The notes under the pieces are model-generated. The model was not told the origin of the DNA, searched no databases, and worked only from the letters and a program-made list of their open reading frames with translations. A program made the position numbers and the translations under genes. Below are positions 6,723 to 16,585 of a stretch of 64,000 nt of DNA, piece after piece. The DNA comes from Clostridia bacterium (GTDB taxonomy: Bacteria > Bacillota > Clostridia > UMGS1840): contig JAGBEY010000016.1 of NCBI GenBank assembly GCA_017936745.1, positions 64,192-128,191 of the forward strand. The letters are read 5' to 3'. The number at the start of each line of letters is the position of its first letter. Position 1 is the stretch's first letter.

Positions 6723-8645
6723 CTACCGTTCAAATTTGGTTTCAATAAAGGTTTTGGAAAACGCCACAAATAAAGGTCTGCCATGAGGGCAAGTGGTTTT
6801 TCCATGTAACATAAATGCCTTCTTCGCCAGCTCTTCCATCTGATAGGAAGAAAGGTCTGTATTGGCTTTTACACTCATTTTACAAGCAACCAAAAACAAA
6901 AGCCGTTGGTTGAAATTTTCCGGAAGCACTTTCCCGCTTCTGCGGATTTCTTCCAGAATTTCGTATACTAATTTTTCAATATTTCTCTCCTTGACTTCGC
7001 AGGGAATTTCACGGATTACAATAGAATTATCCTGAAAATCGTCTGCCACAATCCCTACATTGGAGAAACACTCCAGATTTTCCAATGCCAACCGATAATC
7101 AGTGGGGGCAAGCTCCACAATTTTGGGAACCATCAGAAGCTGTGAATGAATTTCTTTTTTCTGATATTCCTGATGTATTTTCTCATAATTTAACCGTTCG
7201 TGAGCGGCGTGCTGGTCCAAAAGAAGAAGTTCTTCCCCTTTTTCAATGAGAATATAGGAAGAAAACACTTGCCCAATCACGCGAAACGGCTCGGTTTCTT
7301 CTGTTTCGTCCTCAGGTTCGGAAATTACCTCCAAAACCGGTTCTGCATTTGTTTTTTTGGGTGTCACCACTGTTATTTCGGGTTCTTTTTCAGCAATCTC
7401 GGGCTGTTCCTCCGAAACTTTTGGTTCAAACAGATTCACCACGGGAGTGGTTTGTGTTTTTTGTTTTTCTTCCTCATTGGACTCCCGTAAAAAAGTAAAC
7501 TCGGTCAGCTCATTGAAAATCGGCTCCGTTTTTTGGGATACAGGCTGTTCTTTTTTAGAAAGGAAAGACCGCTGCTCATAGACCGGTTCTTTTTTTTCTT
7601 CATATTGCACTGCTTTGGAGGCTGCAATGGAAATGGGAGCCGTTTCTTTCACAAACAATTTTTCTTCGATAGCATCTTTCACAGAGGTCAGAATTGCATC
7701 ATAGATGCTTGCTTCATCGGAAAATTTCACTTCCGCTTTCTGAGGATGCACATTCACATCACAAAGACTGTGATCCACCTCAATTTCCAAAACACAGAAC
7801 GGGTATTTCCCCTGTGCCATTTTCTGAAAATAGGCAAATTCCAGTGCGGTATATAAAATTTTTGATTTACAGATTCGTCCGTTAATGCTGAAATGCTCAA
7901 ATTTTCTGGTCGGCCGTGCCAGATTGGGAGATCCCACACAACCACTGACTTTTACACCGCCGATTTCACGGTCAACCAAAATCAGTTGTTCTGCCAGCTG
8001 ATTGCCGTATACCGAATAAACTGCAGAACGAATTTCGTTATCTCCTTTGGAATAATAAATCTGTTTCCCATCTTTTATAAATTTCACGGAAATATGCGGA
8101 TTGGCAAGAATAAGCCGTGCCACAATTTCTTCGATATATGCCCCCTCAGTGGCATCCTTTTTCAAAAATTTCAACCGTGCGGGAGTATTATAAAAAAGAT
8201 TTTCTACTGTAATTTTAGTTCCCACAGGACAACCGATATCCTCAACCGTTACCACCTCGCCGCCCTCGCACACCAGCTTTGTGCCGGAAAGACTTTCTTC
8301 TTTTCTGGTGATGATGGTAAGACGAGATACCGCACAAATGCTGGCAAGAGCCTCCCCACGGAAGCCCATGGTAGCAATGGAAAACAAATCCTCCTTGGTT
8401 TGCAGCTTACTGGTGGCATAACGAACCACCGAGAGAACTGCATCCTCACGGTCCATTCCCGAGCCGTCATCTGTGACACAAATCATAGATTTTCCGCCGT
8501 TTTGAATTTCCACAGTAATTCTGCCGGCTCCGGCATCTTTTGCATTTTCAAACAGTTCCTTTACTACAGATGCCGGGCGTTCTACAACCTCGCCTGCGGC
8601 AATCATATCAGAAAGCAACCGGTCTAATACTTTGATGGTACCCAT
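6723..8645 (-). CDS. mutL: DNA mismatch repair protein MutL
   Basis: 640 aa. The N-terminal GHKL ATPase has IAAGEVVERPASVVKE, the ELFENAKDAGA box with Glu33 and Asn34, DDGSGM, and GFRGEALASI. A Glu/Pro/Lys-rich linker of roughly 130 residues follows (about 330-460). The C-terminal dimerisation/endonuclease domain carries the metal motif DQHAAHERLNYE (around residue 476) and CPHGRPLFV near the end. This marks it as a nicking MutL, as in bacteria without MutH. It starts 10 bases after the mutS stop with a GGAG site, so MutS and MutL are made together. Confidence 0.97.
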   Translation of the reverse strand: MGTIKVLDRLLSDMIAAGEVVERPASVVKELFENAKDAGAGRITVEIQNGGKSMICVTDDGSGMDREDAVLSVVRYATSKLQTKEDLFSIATMGFRGEALASICAVSRLTIITRKEESLSGTKLVCEGGEVVTVEDIGCPVGTKITVENLFYNTPARLKFLKKDATEGAYIEEIVARLILANPHISVKFIKDGKQIYYSKGDNEIRSAVYSVYGNQLAEQLILVDREIGGVKVSGCVGSPNLARPTRKFEHFSINGRICKSKILYTALEFAYFQKMAQGKYPFCVLEIEVDHSLCDVNVHPQKAEVKFSDEASIYDAILTSVKDAIEEKLFVKETAPISIAASKAVQYEEKKEPVYEQRSFLSKKEQPVSQKTEPIFNELTEFTFLRESNEEEKQKTQTTPVVNLFEPKVSEEQPEIAEKEPEITVVTPKKTNAEPVLEVISEPEDETEETEPFRVIGQVFSSYILIEKGEELLLLDQHAAHERLNYEKIHQEYQKKEIHSQLLMVPKIVELAPTDYRLALENLECFSNVGIVADDFQDNSIVIREIPCEVKERNIEKLVYEILEEIRRSGKVLPENFNQRLLFLVACKMSVKANTDLSSYQMEELAKKAFMLHGKTTCPHGRPLFVAFSKTFIETKFER

Positions 8646-8655
8646 CTTGTTACTC

Positions 8656-11274
8656 CTATATTTTTTTCGCTTCGTTTACAATATTATTAAGATAATTGAG
8701 TGCTTCCAGCGGCGTGAGTGTAGTGACATCAATTTTTTTCAGCTCCGCCACTAAATTTGCAGATAGAATGGTTTCAAAAGATTGGTTGTCTGATTCGGGA
8801 ATGGGAGCAGAAAAGCCCCGTTCCAGAGAAATTTTATCGCCCTCTAAATCTTTTACCAACTCCTGCGCCCGCTTGATAACCTTATTCGGAATTCCTGCTA
8901 ACTTTGCAACCTCAACCCCGTAACTATCATCAGCACCGCCCTCAATAATGCGGCGGAGGAAAGTGATATCATCCCCTCGTTTTTTCACGGCAACGCAATA
9001 ATTTTTCACGCAAGCCATTTTTTCTTCCAGTTGGGTCAATTCATGATAATGGGTTGCAAACAGGGTCTTTGCCCCAATTTTTTCACAGATATATTCCACC
9101 ACTGCCCAGGCAATAGACAAACCATCATAGGTGCTTGTGCCTCGTCCGATTTCGTCTAAAATAACCAGGCTGTTTGCGGTGGCATTTTTTAAAATATTGG
9201 AAACCTCATTCATTTCCACCATAAAGGTAGACTGTCCCATCGCTAAATCATCCGATGCACCCACACGGGTGAACACCTTGTCCAGCACGGTAAGCGAGGC
9301 ATATTTTGCAGGCACAAATGACCCCATCTGCGCCATAATGCAAATCAGAGCAACCTGACGCATATAGGTGGATTTTCCAGCCATATTGGGGCCTGTGATA
9401 ATGGCAAAATGAAGCTGTTCGGTCAGCCTGGTGTCGTTGGCAACAAAGAGGATATCCTTTCGTGCCGCTTCCACCACCGGATGTCTGCCATCTAAAATTT
9501 CAATCTGATTTTGTGAATTGAATTCCGGCTTGGAGTAATTGTTTTTCATGGCAGACTCGTAGAAAGAGCAAAGCACATCTAAATAACTGATGCGGTCTGC
9601 CGCCCGCTTAATCCGCTCCGACTCGTTAAAAATCATTTCCCGGATGCTGCAGAACACCTCGTATTCCAATTCGGTCAAACGGCTTTCTGCATTTAAGAGA
9701 ACCTCTTCGATTTCTTTTAATTCCTGGGTGATATACCGCTCGCAATTTGCTAAGGTCTGCTTTCGGATAAAGTAGTCAGGAACCAACTCCTGATAGGATT
9801 TGGTAACTTCAATATAATAGCCAAATACTTTATTGTAGCCGGTTTTTAATTTTGCGATGCCGGTTTTCTCCCGTTCTCTGTTTTCCAGCTCCAAAAGCAC
9901 AGCCTTGCTGTTCTTTTTCATATCACGAATTTTATCAATTTCTTCGTTGTAGCCTTTTTTGATAATATCTCCTTCACGGATGGTAAGAGGTGCATCTTCA
10001 GAAATGGAAGCATCAATTTCGGAAAAAATATCGGACAAAGTATCCCATTCTTTACAAAGCTGCTTCAACAGGGTAGACTGATATCCTGATAAAATATCTT
10101 TAATCTCGGGAAGCACACGGAAAGAATCCCGAAGTGCCAACAAATCACGCCCGTTAACCGTTTTTAAGGAAATTTTGGAAAGAAGCCGTTCCACATCGCG
10201 GATTTCTTTTAAGAAAGCACGGATAGAATCTGTTTCCATCCGACGGGAAATCAGCTCCTCCACCCCATCTAAACGGCGTTCAATTTCAACACGGTTAACC
10301 AGCGGGCGTTCAATCATCCGCTTGAGCATACGGGCACCCATGGAGGTTTTTGTTTCATCCAACACACCAAACAAAGAGCCTGCACGCTTTTTATCCCGCA
10401 TGGTTTCGGTCAGCTCCAAATTCCGTTTGGCACAATCGTCAATTTCCAGAAAGCTCTTGGCATCGTAATAATCAAATTCGGTAATATGACGAAGCTCTGT
10501 TTTTTGGGTTTTATCAATGTAATAAAGACAGGCTGCCAAGGAAAAGTATGAATATTCATTCTTTAAAAACGAATCTTTTTTCTCACGGAACGAATCAAAC
10601 CGTTTCCATACAGTTTCTTCAATATTGGAAAAACTGTAAAATTCGTCCTCCACTGTTTCAAAACGGGTTTCTATCCGTTCTTTTACGGAGGAAACAAGAT
10701 TTTTATGTATGAGTGCACCGGAATTCACAAGAATTTCTGCCGGTGCATATTTTACAAGCTCGCTGATGATACGGGAAAGAAACTCACCATCTGTAAACTG
10801 GGTGGTGGAAACATCCCCTGTGGTAATGTCGGCAAAGGTAACCCCTGCCCCATCCCCTGTGACATACACTGATGCCAGATAGTGATTGGATTTTTCGTCC
10901 AGGGCATTGGTATCGGAAAAAGTACCCGGCGTGATAATGCGAACCACCGCACGCTCTACAATTCCCTTAGCGGCTTTGGGGTCGGTAACCTGCTCACAGA
11001 TTGCAACCTTGTAGCCTTTTTTTATGAGCCTGGAAATATAGGTCTCTGCACTGTGATACGGAACACCGCACATAGGTGCACGTTCCTCCTGACCGCAATC
11101 TCTCCCTGTCAGGGTAATTTCCAATTCCCGGGAGGCGGTAATGGCATCGGAAAAAAACATTTCGTAAAAATCACCCAGACGAAAGAACAAAAGAGTATCT
11201 TCATAATCCTTTTTGATTTTGAAATACTGTTTCATCATTGGGGATAAGTTGTCTGTTTGCATATTGGAATCCAT
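8656..11274 (-). CDS. mutS: DNA mismatch repair protein MutS
   Basis: 872 aa, full MutS1 length. The mismatch-binding domain has the Phe-x-Glu motif within GDFYEMF (Phe36, Glu38). The clamp and lever helices follow. The ATPase has Walker A GPNMAGKST at about 628-636, then DELGRGT-like DEIGRGTSTYDG and the ATHYHEL switch. It recognises mispairs and small loops and loads MutL. An alternative ATG four codons in (MQTDNLSP) is possible, because AGGATGG lies just before it. The gene follows miaB with one base between them. Confidence 0.97.
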   Translation of the reverse strand: MDSNMQTDNLSPMMKQYFKIKKDYEDTLLFFRLGDFYEMFFSDAITASRELEITLTGRDCGQEERAPMCGVPYHSAETYISRLIKKGYKVAICEQVTDPKAAKGIVERAVVRIITPGTFSDTNALDEKSNHYLASVYVTGDGAGVTFADITTGDVSTTQFTDGEFLSRIISELVKYAPAEILVNSGALIHKNLVSSVKERIETRFETVEDEFYSFSNIEETVWKRFDSFREKKDSFLKNEYSYFSLAACLYYIDKTQKTELRHITEFDYYDAKSFLEIDDCAKRNLELTETMRDKKRAGSLFGVLDETKTSMGARMLKRMIERPLVNRVEIERRLDGVEELISRRMETDSIRAFLKEIRDVERLLSKISLKTVNGRDLLALRDSFRVLPEIKDILSGYQSTLLKQLCKEWDTLSDIFSEIDASISEDAPLTIREGDIIKKGYNEEIDKIRDMKKNSKAVLLELENREREKTGIAKLKTGYNKVFGYYIEVTKSYQELVPDYFIRKQTLANCERYITQELKEIEEVLLNAESRLTELEYEVFCSIREMIFNESERIKRAADRISYLDVLCSFYESAMKNNYSKPEFNSQNQIEILDGRHPVVEAARKDILFVANDTRLTEQLHFAIITGPNMAGKSTYMRQVALICIMAQMGSFVPAKYASLTVLDKVFTRVGASDDLAMGQSTFMVEMNEVSNILKNATANSLVILDEIGRGTSTYDGLSIAWAVVEYICEKIGAKTLFATHYHELTQLEEKMACVKNYCVAVKKRGDDITFLRRIIEGGADDSYGVEVAKLAGIPNKVIKRAQELVKDLEGDKISLERGFSAPIPESDNQSFETILSANLVAELKKIDVTTLTPLEALNYLNNIVNEAKKI

Positions 11275-11275
11275 C

Positions 11276-12679
11276 CTATTCTACCTGCTCTCCCACGAGA
11301 GACCAGGACATTACTTCGGTAACCTTTACCATAACAAAATCTCCCTCCTGCACTTCACGGGCTGCCTTGTAGTTGATTACTTTATTGGTGGTGGTTCTGC
11401 CCTGACGCATTTTGGGATTGTTCTTACTGAGGCCCTCGTCTATAATTTCATACACGTTGTTTAAATATGCTTCGTTTGCTTCTCTGCAGATTTCGGTCTG
11501 CACCGCTAACAGCTCATTGAAATTTTTGAGCTTTTCTTCATAGGTTCTCGGGTCATCCATCAGGGCTGCCTTGGTATCTTTTCTGGGAGAATAAATAAAG
11601 GTGAAAAGATTATCAAAACGAACCTTTTTGATGAGAGACAAGGTATCGTAAAATTCTTCCTCGGTTTCTCCCGGAAAGCCCACGATAACATCGGAGGTCA
11701 GTGCAATATCAGGAACAGCCGCTCTGATTTTTTCAACCAATGTGAGATAATCCTCACGGGTATACCGGCGGTTCATTTCTTTTAGTACACGGTTATTCCC
11801 TGCCTGAAAGGGCAAATGTAAGCTGTTACAGATTTTTTTATTGTCCTTCATCACGCCGATTAGCTTATCGGTTAAATCCTTGGGATGTGAGGTTACAAAC
11901 CGAACTCGTTTGATTTCCTCGATTTTACAAATTTCCGAAAGCAAATCGGAGAAATCCAAATCGTCCTCCAAATCCTTACCGTAGGAATTCACATTCTGCC
12001 CCAAAAGAGTTACTTCCTTTAATCCCTTTTTCACAAGAGCATTGATTTCTGCTAAAATATCTTTTGATTTCCGGCTTCGTTCTCTGCCCCTGGTATAAGG
12101 CACAACGCAGTAGGTGCAGAAATTATTACATCCGTACATAATGGGAATAGAAGCTTTATACCACTTATCATATACCACGGGAACCCCCTCAGCAATGACG
12201 CCGTCTACGGATTCCACCTGCATCACCCGTTCCCGCTCTGTCAGCACATGATATAGCATTTCGGGGAACTGATGAATAACGTGTGTTCCAAACACCATAT
12301 CCACAAAAGGAAAGGTTTTTCGGATTCGTTCACTGGCGTGCGGCTGCTGCATCAAGCATCCGCAAACACCAATCACCATATCGGGGTTTTTCTTCTTTTT
12401 GGCTTTTAATGTGCCAACCTTACCATACACCTTAACTTCCGCATTTTCCCTGACGGAACAGGTGTTATAAATAACTAAATCCGCTCCTTTTTCATCCGTT
12501 CCTTTTTCGTAGCCCATTTCAAAGAGCATAGCATAAAGCTTGTCCGAATCGGTTTCATTCTGTGCACAGCCGTATGTAACCACAACAGCAGTTCTCTTTT
12601 TGTCTGCGTTCAACAGACGGACATGCTTCATATATTCTTTTTGTGTTTGAATGATTTCTTCCGAAATAAATGTAATCAC
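11276..12679 (-). CDS. miaB: tRNA-2-methylthio-N6-dimethylallyladenosine synthase
   Basis: 467 aa with the three MiaB domains. The N-terminal UPF0004 domain has its three cluster cysteines (TYGCAQN with Cys38, NTCSVREN, GVCGCLMQ). The radical-SAM core has CxxxCxxC as CNNFCTYC near residue 183, and a C-terminal TRAM domain ends at YKAAREVQEGDFVMVKV. It adds the methylthio group at C2 of i6A37, acting after MiaA. The usual GCQMN is GCAQN here. The GTG start overlaps the TGA of the upstream methyltransferase (GTGA) behind an AAGGAG site, indicating translational coupling. Confidence 0.95.
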   Translation of the reverse strand: MITFISEEIIQTQKEYMKHVRLLNADKKRTAVVVTYGCAQNETDSDKLYAMLFEMGYEKGTDEKGADLVIYNTCSVRENAEVKVYGKVGTLKAKKKKNPDMVIGVCGCLMQQPHASERIRKTFPFVDMVFGTHVIHQFPEMLYHVLTERERVMQVESVDGVIAEGVPVVYDKWYKASIPIMYGCNNFCTYCVVPYTRGRERSRKSKDILAEINALVKKGLKEVTLLGQNVNSYGKDLEDDLDFSDLLSEICKIEEIKRVRFVTSHPKDLTDKLIGVMKDNKKICNSLHLPFQAGNNRVLKEMNRRYTREDYLTLVEKIRAAVPDIALTSDVIVGFPGETEEEFYDTLSLIKKVRFDNLFTFIYSPRKDTKAALMDDPRTYEEKLKNFNELLAVQTEICREANEAYLNNVYEIIDEGLSKNNPKMRQGRTTTNKVINYKAAREVQEGDFVMVKVTEVMSWSLVGEQVE

Positions 12680-13407
12680 TGTTCTACGCTCCTTATTACA
12701 AAAAAGATACGGGTACTTTTGGAATGAGCAGGCAAAAAGCTGAACTCGTCATACACGGCTTCTACCCTGAAGCCGCACGCCTCTGCTGCTTTTGTAATTT
12801 CCAAAACGGTATACCCTCTTTCATAATGGGTTTCCGAAATTCTTTCATAGGTGCCGTTGTCGGTTTCGGAGAAAATATCCAGATCCATCGTCAACAAGCG
12901 GTTCTCGTAGCAGTTTTGCCACACAAACAAATCGGTTTCGGTTTCATCGGTAAAGGTTTTGTTTCCTAAAACATATCGAAATTTATAAATGGTGGAAATA
13001 TCAAAAATATAAAGTCCGTTTGGATTCAGATAGTTTTTCATCAGAAGAAAATGCTTCTTTAAATCGCCATCATCAATTAAATAATTCACACTGTCCAGGG
13101 AAGAATAGCAAGCGTCCACCGTGCCGTAAAGTTCAAAATCTGTCATAGATTGATTGAGATAGAGAATGTTCCCGTTTTTATCCTTCTCCCGTGCCACATC
13201 CAGCATTTCCCACGAGGAATCCACACCAATCATATCGTAATCCTCAGCCATTAGCGTGGTTAACGTCCCCGTGCCGCAGCACATATCCAGAACCAGCTTT
13301 GGAGACAAAGAGAACCGTTCAAATATTTTCTTGTAATACCGATAAAACTTGCCATAGTCGATATCATAGGCAAAACGGTCATAAAAATATGAAAAATCCT
13401 GATACAT
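12676..13407 (-). CDS. Class I SAM-dependent methyltransferase
   Basis: 243 aa. The N-terminus YQDFSYFYDRFAYDIDY is typical of a Clostridia/Bacilli small methyltransferase family. SAM motif I is VLDMCCGTGTLT (about 39-50), followed by the acidic residue of motif II in GVDSSWEML and the motif IV region DACYSSLDSVNYL. The substrate is unknown; the fold and the small C-terminal beta region resemble UbiE/COQ5-like and glycine-type enzymes without clear specificity. It overlaps miaB by four bases and follows the PPi-PFK gene by 11. A link to tRNA modification would rest on position only. Confidence 0.75.
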   Translation of the reverse strand: MYQDFSYFYDRFAYDIDYGKFYRYYKKIFERFSLSPKLVLDMCCGTGTLTTLMAEDYDMIGVDSSWEMLDVAREKDKNGNILYLNQSMTDFELYGTVDACYSSLDSVNYLIDDGDLKKHFLLMKNYLNPNGLYIFDISTIYKFRYVLGNKTFTDETETDLFVWQNCYENRLLTMDLDIFSETDNGTYERISETHYERGYTVLEITKAAEACGFRVEAVYDEFSFLPAHSKSTRIFFVIRSVEQ

Positions 13408-13418
13408 AAAAGTTTTTC

Positions 13419-14621
13419 CTATCTGTATAAATATTCGGGAAGCCCATCCTGACGGAACAAAATGGGTGTCTGCCCCGAAATCAGAGGTCTTAAGTATGTG
13501 ATTAAATCACTTGTAATATCATTCCCATTGATAATCCATTCTTTGGGAACACGTTTCTCCACATTGGCACTGCCGTGAATGTCAGCACTTTCTACCCTGA
13601 TAGTATAGGGCGCATCAGACACCCGGGTAAATACCATCATTTCACCGGTTTTGCCGGAGATTGCCGCCTCTACTCCCATTTCTCCGATGAGAAATGCCTC
13701 AGCAATGTCAGTTTCGGACAGCAGATGTCCTGCACACCGTTGGCAGACGTTCAACTCCACACTTCTTGCTTTGCAGCCAATTTCCTTTTTTACAAGATTC
13801 TCCAACACCTTGCCTGCTCCGCTCAGCATTGCGTGCCCGAAAGAATCAGCAGCACTGGCTTCCCCTTCGCAGATTAACGTTCCGTTTTCATCATGAATCC
13901 CTTCCGAAACTGCGATAATGATGTGATTGACCCCACGTTGAAACTGGTCCTTAACATCTTTAATAAACTGTTCTTTGGAAAAATCCACCTCCGGAAGATA
14001 TATCAATTGAGGCGCAGCTCTATGCTCGTTTCTGGCAAGCGCAGCTGCGGCTGTGAGCCAACCTGCATGACGCCCCATAATTTCCACAATGGTGACAGAT
14101 TTCAAATCATACACCAGACTGTCCTCAGTAATTTCCGAAACAGTGGTTGCCACATATTTTGCCGCAGACCCAAACCCGGGAGTATGGTCGGTATTTGCCA
14201 AATCATTGTCGATGGTTTTGGGCACACCAATGATTTTCACATCCAGATGATGCTCCGTTGCATAATCAGACAATTTGCAAACGGTATCCATCGAATCGTT
14301 ACCGCCGATATATATAAAATAACCGATATTATGCTTTGCAAAATAAGAGAAAATATCCTGGTAGGTTTGTTCATCCTTTGCAATGTCGGGTAATTTTTTC
14401 CGACAAGAACCCAAATACGCCGACGGAGTTTGTTTTAACAGTTTCAAATCCAAATTGCTTAACTCCAGTATCCTCTCGTTAAAAATCCCCTCAATGCCGT
14501 TTAGGGCACCGTAGATTTTGTCAATTTCCTTTTTTTCTTTTGCCTTGCTGATGACTCCAGCCAGGCTGGCATTGATTGCAGCGGTTGGACCGCCGGATTG
14601 TGCTACCAGTAAATTTTTCAT
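13419..14621 (-). CDS. 6-phosphofructokinase, probably PPi-dependent
   Basis: 400 aa, longer than the 320-aa ATP-PFK. It begins with the phosphate-binding QSGGPTAAIN. The motif deciding phosphoryl donor is GGNDS (Asn108, Asp109) where ATP enzymes have GGDGS; together with Lys135 in PKTIDND this is the PPi-type pattern. Asp138 is the predicted catalytic base. It interconverts fructose 6-phosphate and fructose 1,6-bisphosphate with PPi as donor and is reversible. The neighbouring upstream gene encodes a soluble pyrophosphatase, so both genes of PPi use sit together. The donor call follows from family knowledge and was not tested. A GGAAGGAG site precedes ATG. Confidence 0.85.
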   Translation of the reverse strand: MKNLLVAQSGGPTAAINASLAGVISKAKEKKEIDKIYGALNGIEGIFNERILELSNLDLKLLKQTPSAYLGSCRKKLPDIAKDEQTYQDIFSYFAKHNIGYFIYIGGNDSMDTVCKLSDYATEHHLDVKIIGVPKTIDNDLANTDHTPGFGSAAKYVATTVSEITEDSLVYDLKSVTIVEIMGRHAGWLTAAAALARNEHRAAPQLIYLPEVDFSKEQFIKDVKDQFQRGVNHIIIAVSEGIHDENGTLICEGEASAADSFGHAMLSGAGKVLENLVKKEIGCKARSVELNVCQRCAGHLLSETDIAEAFLIGEMGVEAAISGKTGEMMVFTRVSDAPYTIRVESADIHGSANVEKRVPKEWIINGNDITSDLITYLRPLISGQTPILFRQDGLPEYLYR

Positions 14622-14648
14622 TTGTGTCTCCTTCCCCTTGTTGCTAAA

Positions 14649-15179
14649 TTATTTTAAAAAATTTCTTTTGTAGGATTCCATACAATCGCGAATGACTTTT
14701 CTTGCCTCATCAGCCCCCTCCACTGTGTTTACAATGGTTTCTTTATATTCCAGCATTTTATACACCTCGTAAAAATGCTTGATTTCGTGAAATAAATGGT
14801 CCGGAAGCTCCGATACATCACGGAACGAATTGTGATAGGGATCATTATCACATACAGCAATAATTTTTTCGTCCACCGCTCCATCGTCAATCATTTTGAT
14901 AACGCCAATGGGATAACACTCCACAACGGTCATCGGTATAATCCCCTCAGTACATAAAACCAGCACATCCAGCGGGTCGCCATCCTGAGCATAAGTACGG
15001 GGGATAAACCCGTAATTTGCAGGATAATGAGTAGAGGTGTAAAGCACACGGTCCAGCTTTAAAAGACCGGTTTCTTTATCCAATTCATACTTGTTTTTTC
15101 CACCCTTTTCAATTTCAATCACGGCAGAAAATTTTTCGGGAGTGATTCTTTCGTCACTCATATCGTGCCAGATGTTCAT
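14649..15179 (-). CDS. ppa: Soluble inorganic pyrophosphatase (family I)
   Basis: 176 aa, the standard length of prokaryotic family I PPases. The signature DGDPLDVLVL gives the metal-binding Asp66, Asp68 and Asp71; upstream are the active-site residues of EIEKGGKNKYELDK. It hydrolyses PPi to two phosphates, pulling biosynthetic reactions forward. A strong GGAGG site lies before ATG. It stands between hemZ and a PPi-type phosphofructokinase, an arrangement in which one enzyme destroys the co-substrate of the next. Many Clostridia use family II (CBS/DHH) PPases instead, so a family I enzyme here is mildly notable. Confidence 0.93.
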   Translation of the reverse strand: MNIWHDMSDERITPEKFSAVIEIEKGGKNKYELDKETGLLKLDRVLYTSTHYPANYGFIPRTYAQDGDPLDVLVLCTEGIIPMTVVECYPIGVIKMIDDGAVDEKIIAVCDNDPYHNSFRDVSELPDHLFHEIKHFYEVYKMLEYKETIVNTVEGADEARKVIRDCMESYKRNFLK

Positions 15180-15202
15180 AAATTACCTCCTGCAATTCTT
15201 TT

Positions 15203-16585
15203 TTATATTCTGTGACAATTTTCACGGATAAACGCCTGCTTTTTGGGAAGTGTTAAATCTAAATCCCGGATGTAGCGCTCCGGCTGCTTATCGGTTCTGA
15301 GTTTTGCAAACGGCTTTTTGTCGGTAAAATCAATGAGCTTGGATGTGCCGCCGGCTCCAACTGCTATCACGGAGGATGCCTCCTCCATCATAAAAATATT
15401 ATACATACATTCCTTGCCGTTTTTCATAAACCCCACATTTTCCATAGAGGAAACCGCTTCCTTCTGACGGTAAATATAATACGGCTCATAAACGGGGAGC
15501 AGCATTTGATAGGCATATTCCCACATTTTTTCTACTTCCTCTGCAGTGGTTCTATCACTGGTATCTATAAGACCTGAGGTTCTTTTTTTACAAAGGGTAT
15601 GTACCGTGATATGCTCGGGAGCAAGAGAAATCACACCGTCTAAAGAATGTTTGAAATCAAGAAAGGTTTCACCTGTAAGCCCGGCAATCAGGTCGGTATT
15701 GATCGTTTCAAAACCGATTTTGCGGCAGATTTCATAAGCCCGGTAAAACTCCTCCACTGTGTGTCTGCGCCCGATTGTTTCCAATGTTTTTTGGTTTAAC
15801 GTCTGAGGATTGATGCTGACACGGCTGACACCATACTCTTTCAAAAGACGGAGCTTCGCTTCGGTCACCGTATCGGCTCTGCCTGCCTCCACCGTAAACT
15901 CCTGTGGCATGGAAAAGGCGTTGAGTGTTTGCAGCAACCGCTCCAGTTGAGCCTCTGTTAATACCGTAGGCGTTCCCCCTCCGATATAAACAGATGTGAG
16001 CTTCAGTCCACATTCCGAAATAGTTTCCAGCACACCGCGAAGCTCTGTGAGCAGTGCCTCAAGGTAACCGTCTATCAGCTGGGAATACGGCTTTAAATAT
16101 GCTAAGGTAAAGGAACAGTATTTACAACGTGACGGGCAAAAGGGAATGTGAATATATAACGAAACGGATCCCCTGAAAAGACTTTGTCTCACACTGTGAA
16201 CCCGACCGGCACACTGCTCCATTACTTCCGCTTTTTTCGGAGAAACAAAATATACTTCACCAAGATGTTTGACAATATCCTGCCGGAATTTCAATGCGGT
16301 CTGAGAGGGACGCACCCCCGTCAGCACCCCGAAGGGAAGCTTGGCGTCTGTAACACGGTACACAGTTCGCTTTAAAGTCAACAATACATCTTCACGAAGG
16401 ATTGGCTCTTCCCAAAGCTTACCATCAAAACATACGGTTACCGTGTTCTCTCCCACCGTGTAGGACAGTTCCGCATCTGCATTTTCTCCGTTTACAACAA
16501 CGGTATCGTAAGGAAAAATCATCTTCAATAAATGATAAATTCCATATCGGTATGCTTCTGTTTCGTTTTTTAGATTGATAACCAT
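15203..16585 (-). CDS. hemZ: Coproporphyrinogen III oxidase-like radical SAM protein, HemZ family
   Basis: 460 aa. An N-terminal region of about 140 residues is found in HemZ but not in HemN/HemW. It is followed by the radical-SAM core with HIPFCPSRCKYCSF; the cluster cysteines are Cys150, Cys154 and Cys157. GGGTPT and INPQTLN follow in the TIM barrel, and LIAGLTGE in the family order. Bacillus HemZ was proposed as an anaerobic coproporphyrinogen dehydrogenase, but in anaerobes without a haem pathway the true substrate is unclear. The start overlaps the end of the MBL gene by 16 bases. Confidence 0.82.
   Translation of the reverse strand: MVINLKNETEAYRYGIYHLLKMIFPYDTVVVNGENADAELSYTVGENTVTVCFDGKLWEEPILREDVLLTLKRTVYRVTDAKLPFGVLTGVRPSQTALKFRQDIVKHLGEVYFVSPKKAEVMEQCAGRVHSVRQSLFRGSVSLYIHIPFCPSRCKYCSFTLAYLKPYSQLIDGYLEALLTELRGVLETISECGLKLTSVYIGGGTPTVLTEAQLERLLQTLNAFSMPQEFTVEAGRADTVTEAKLRLLKEYGVSRVSINPQTLNQKTLETIGRRHTVEEFYRAYEICRKIGFETINTDLIAGLTGETFLDFKHSLDGVISLAPEHITVHTLCKKRTSGLIDTSDRTTAEEVEKMWEYAYQMLLPVYEPYYIYRQKEAVSSMENVGFMKNGKECMYNIFMMEEASSVIAVGAGGTSKLIDFTDKKPFAKLRTDKQPERYIRDLDLTLPKKQAFIRENCHRI

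Noticed and set aside
7893-8627. A 244-codon open frame on the plus strand opposite mutL.
   Set aside because: MutL on the minus strand explains the region completely, with all GHKL motifs; the opposite frame has no recognisable domain and no good ribosome-binding site.
15203-16585. Using hemZ as proof of a haem biosynthesis pathway.
   Set aside because: HemZ-type radical SAM proteins occur in organisms without haem synthesis, and no other hem gene is in the window.
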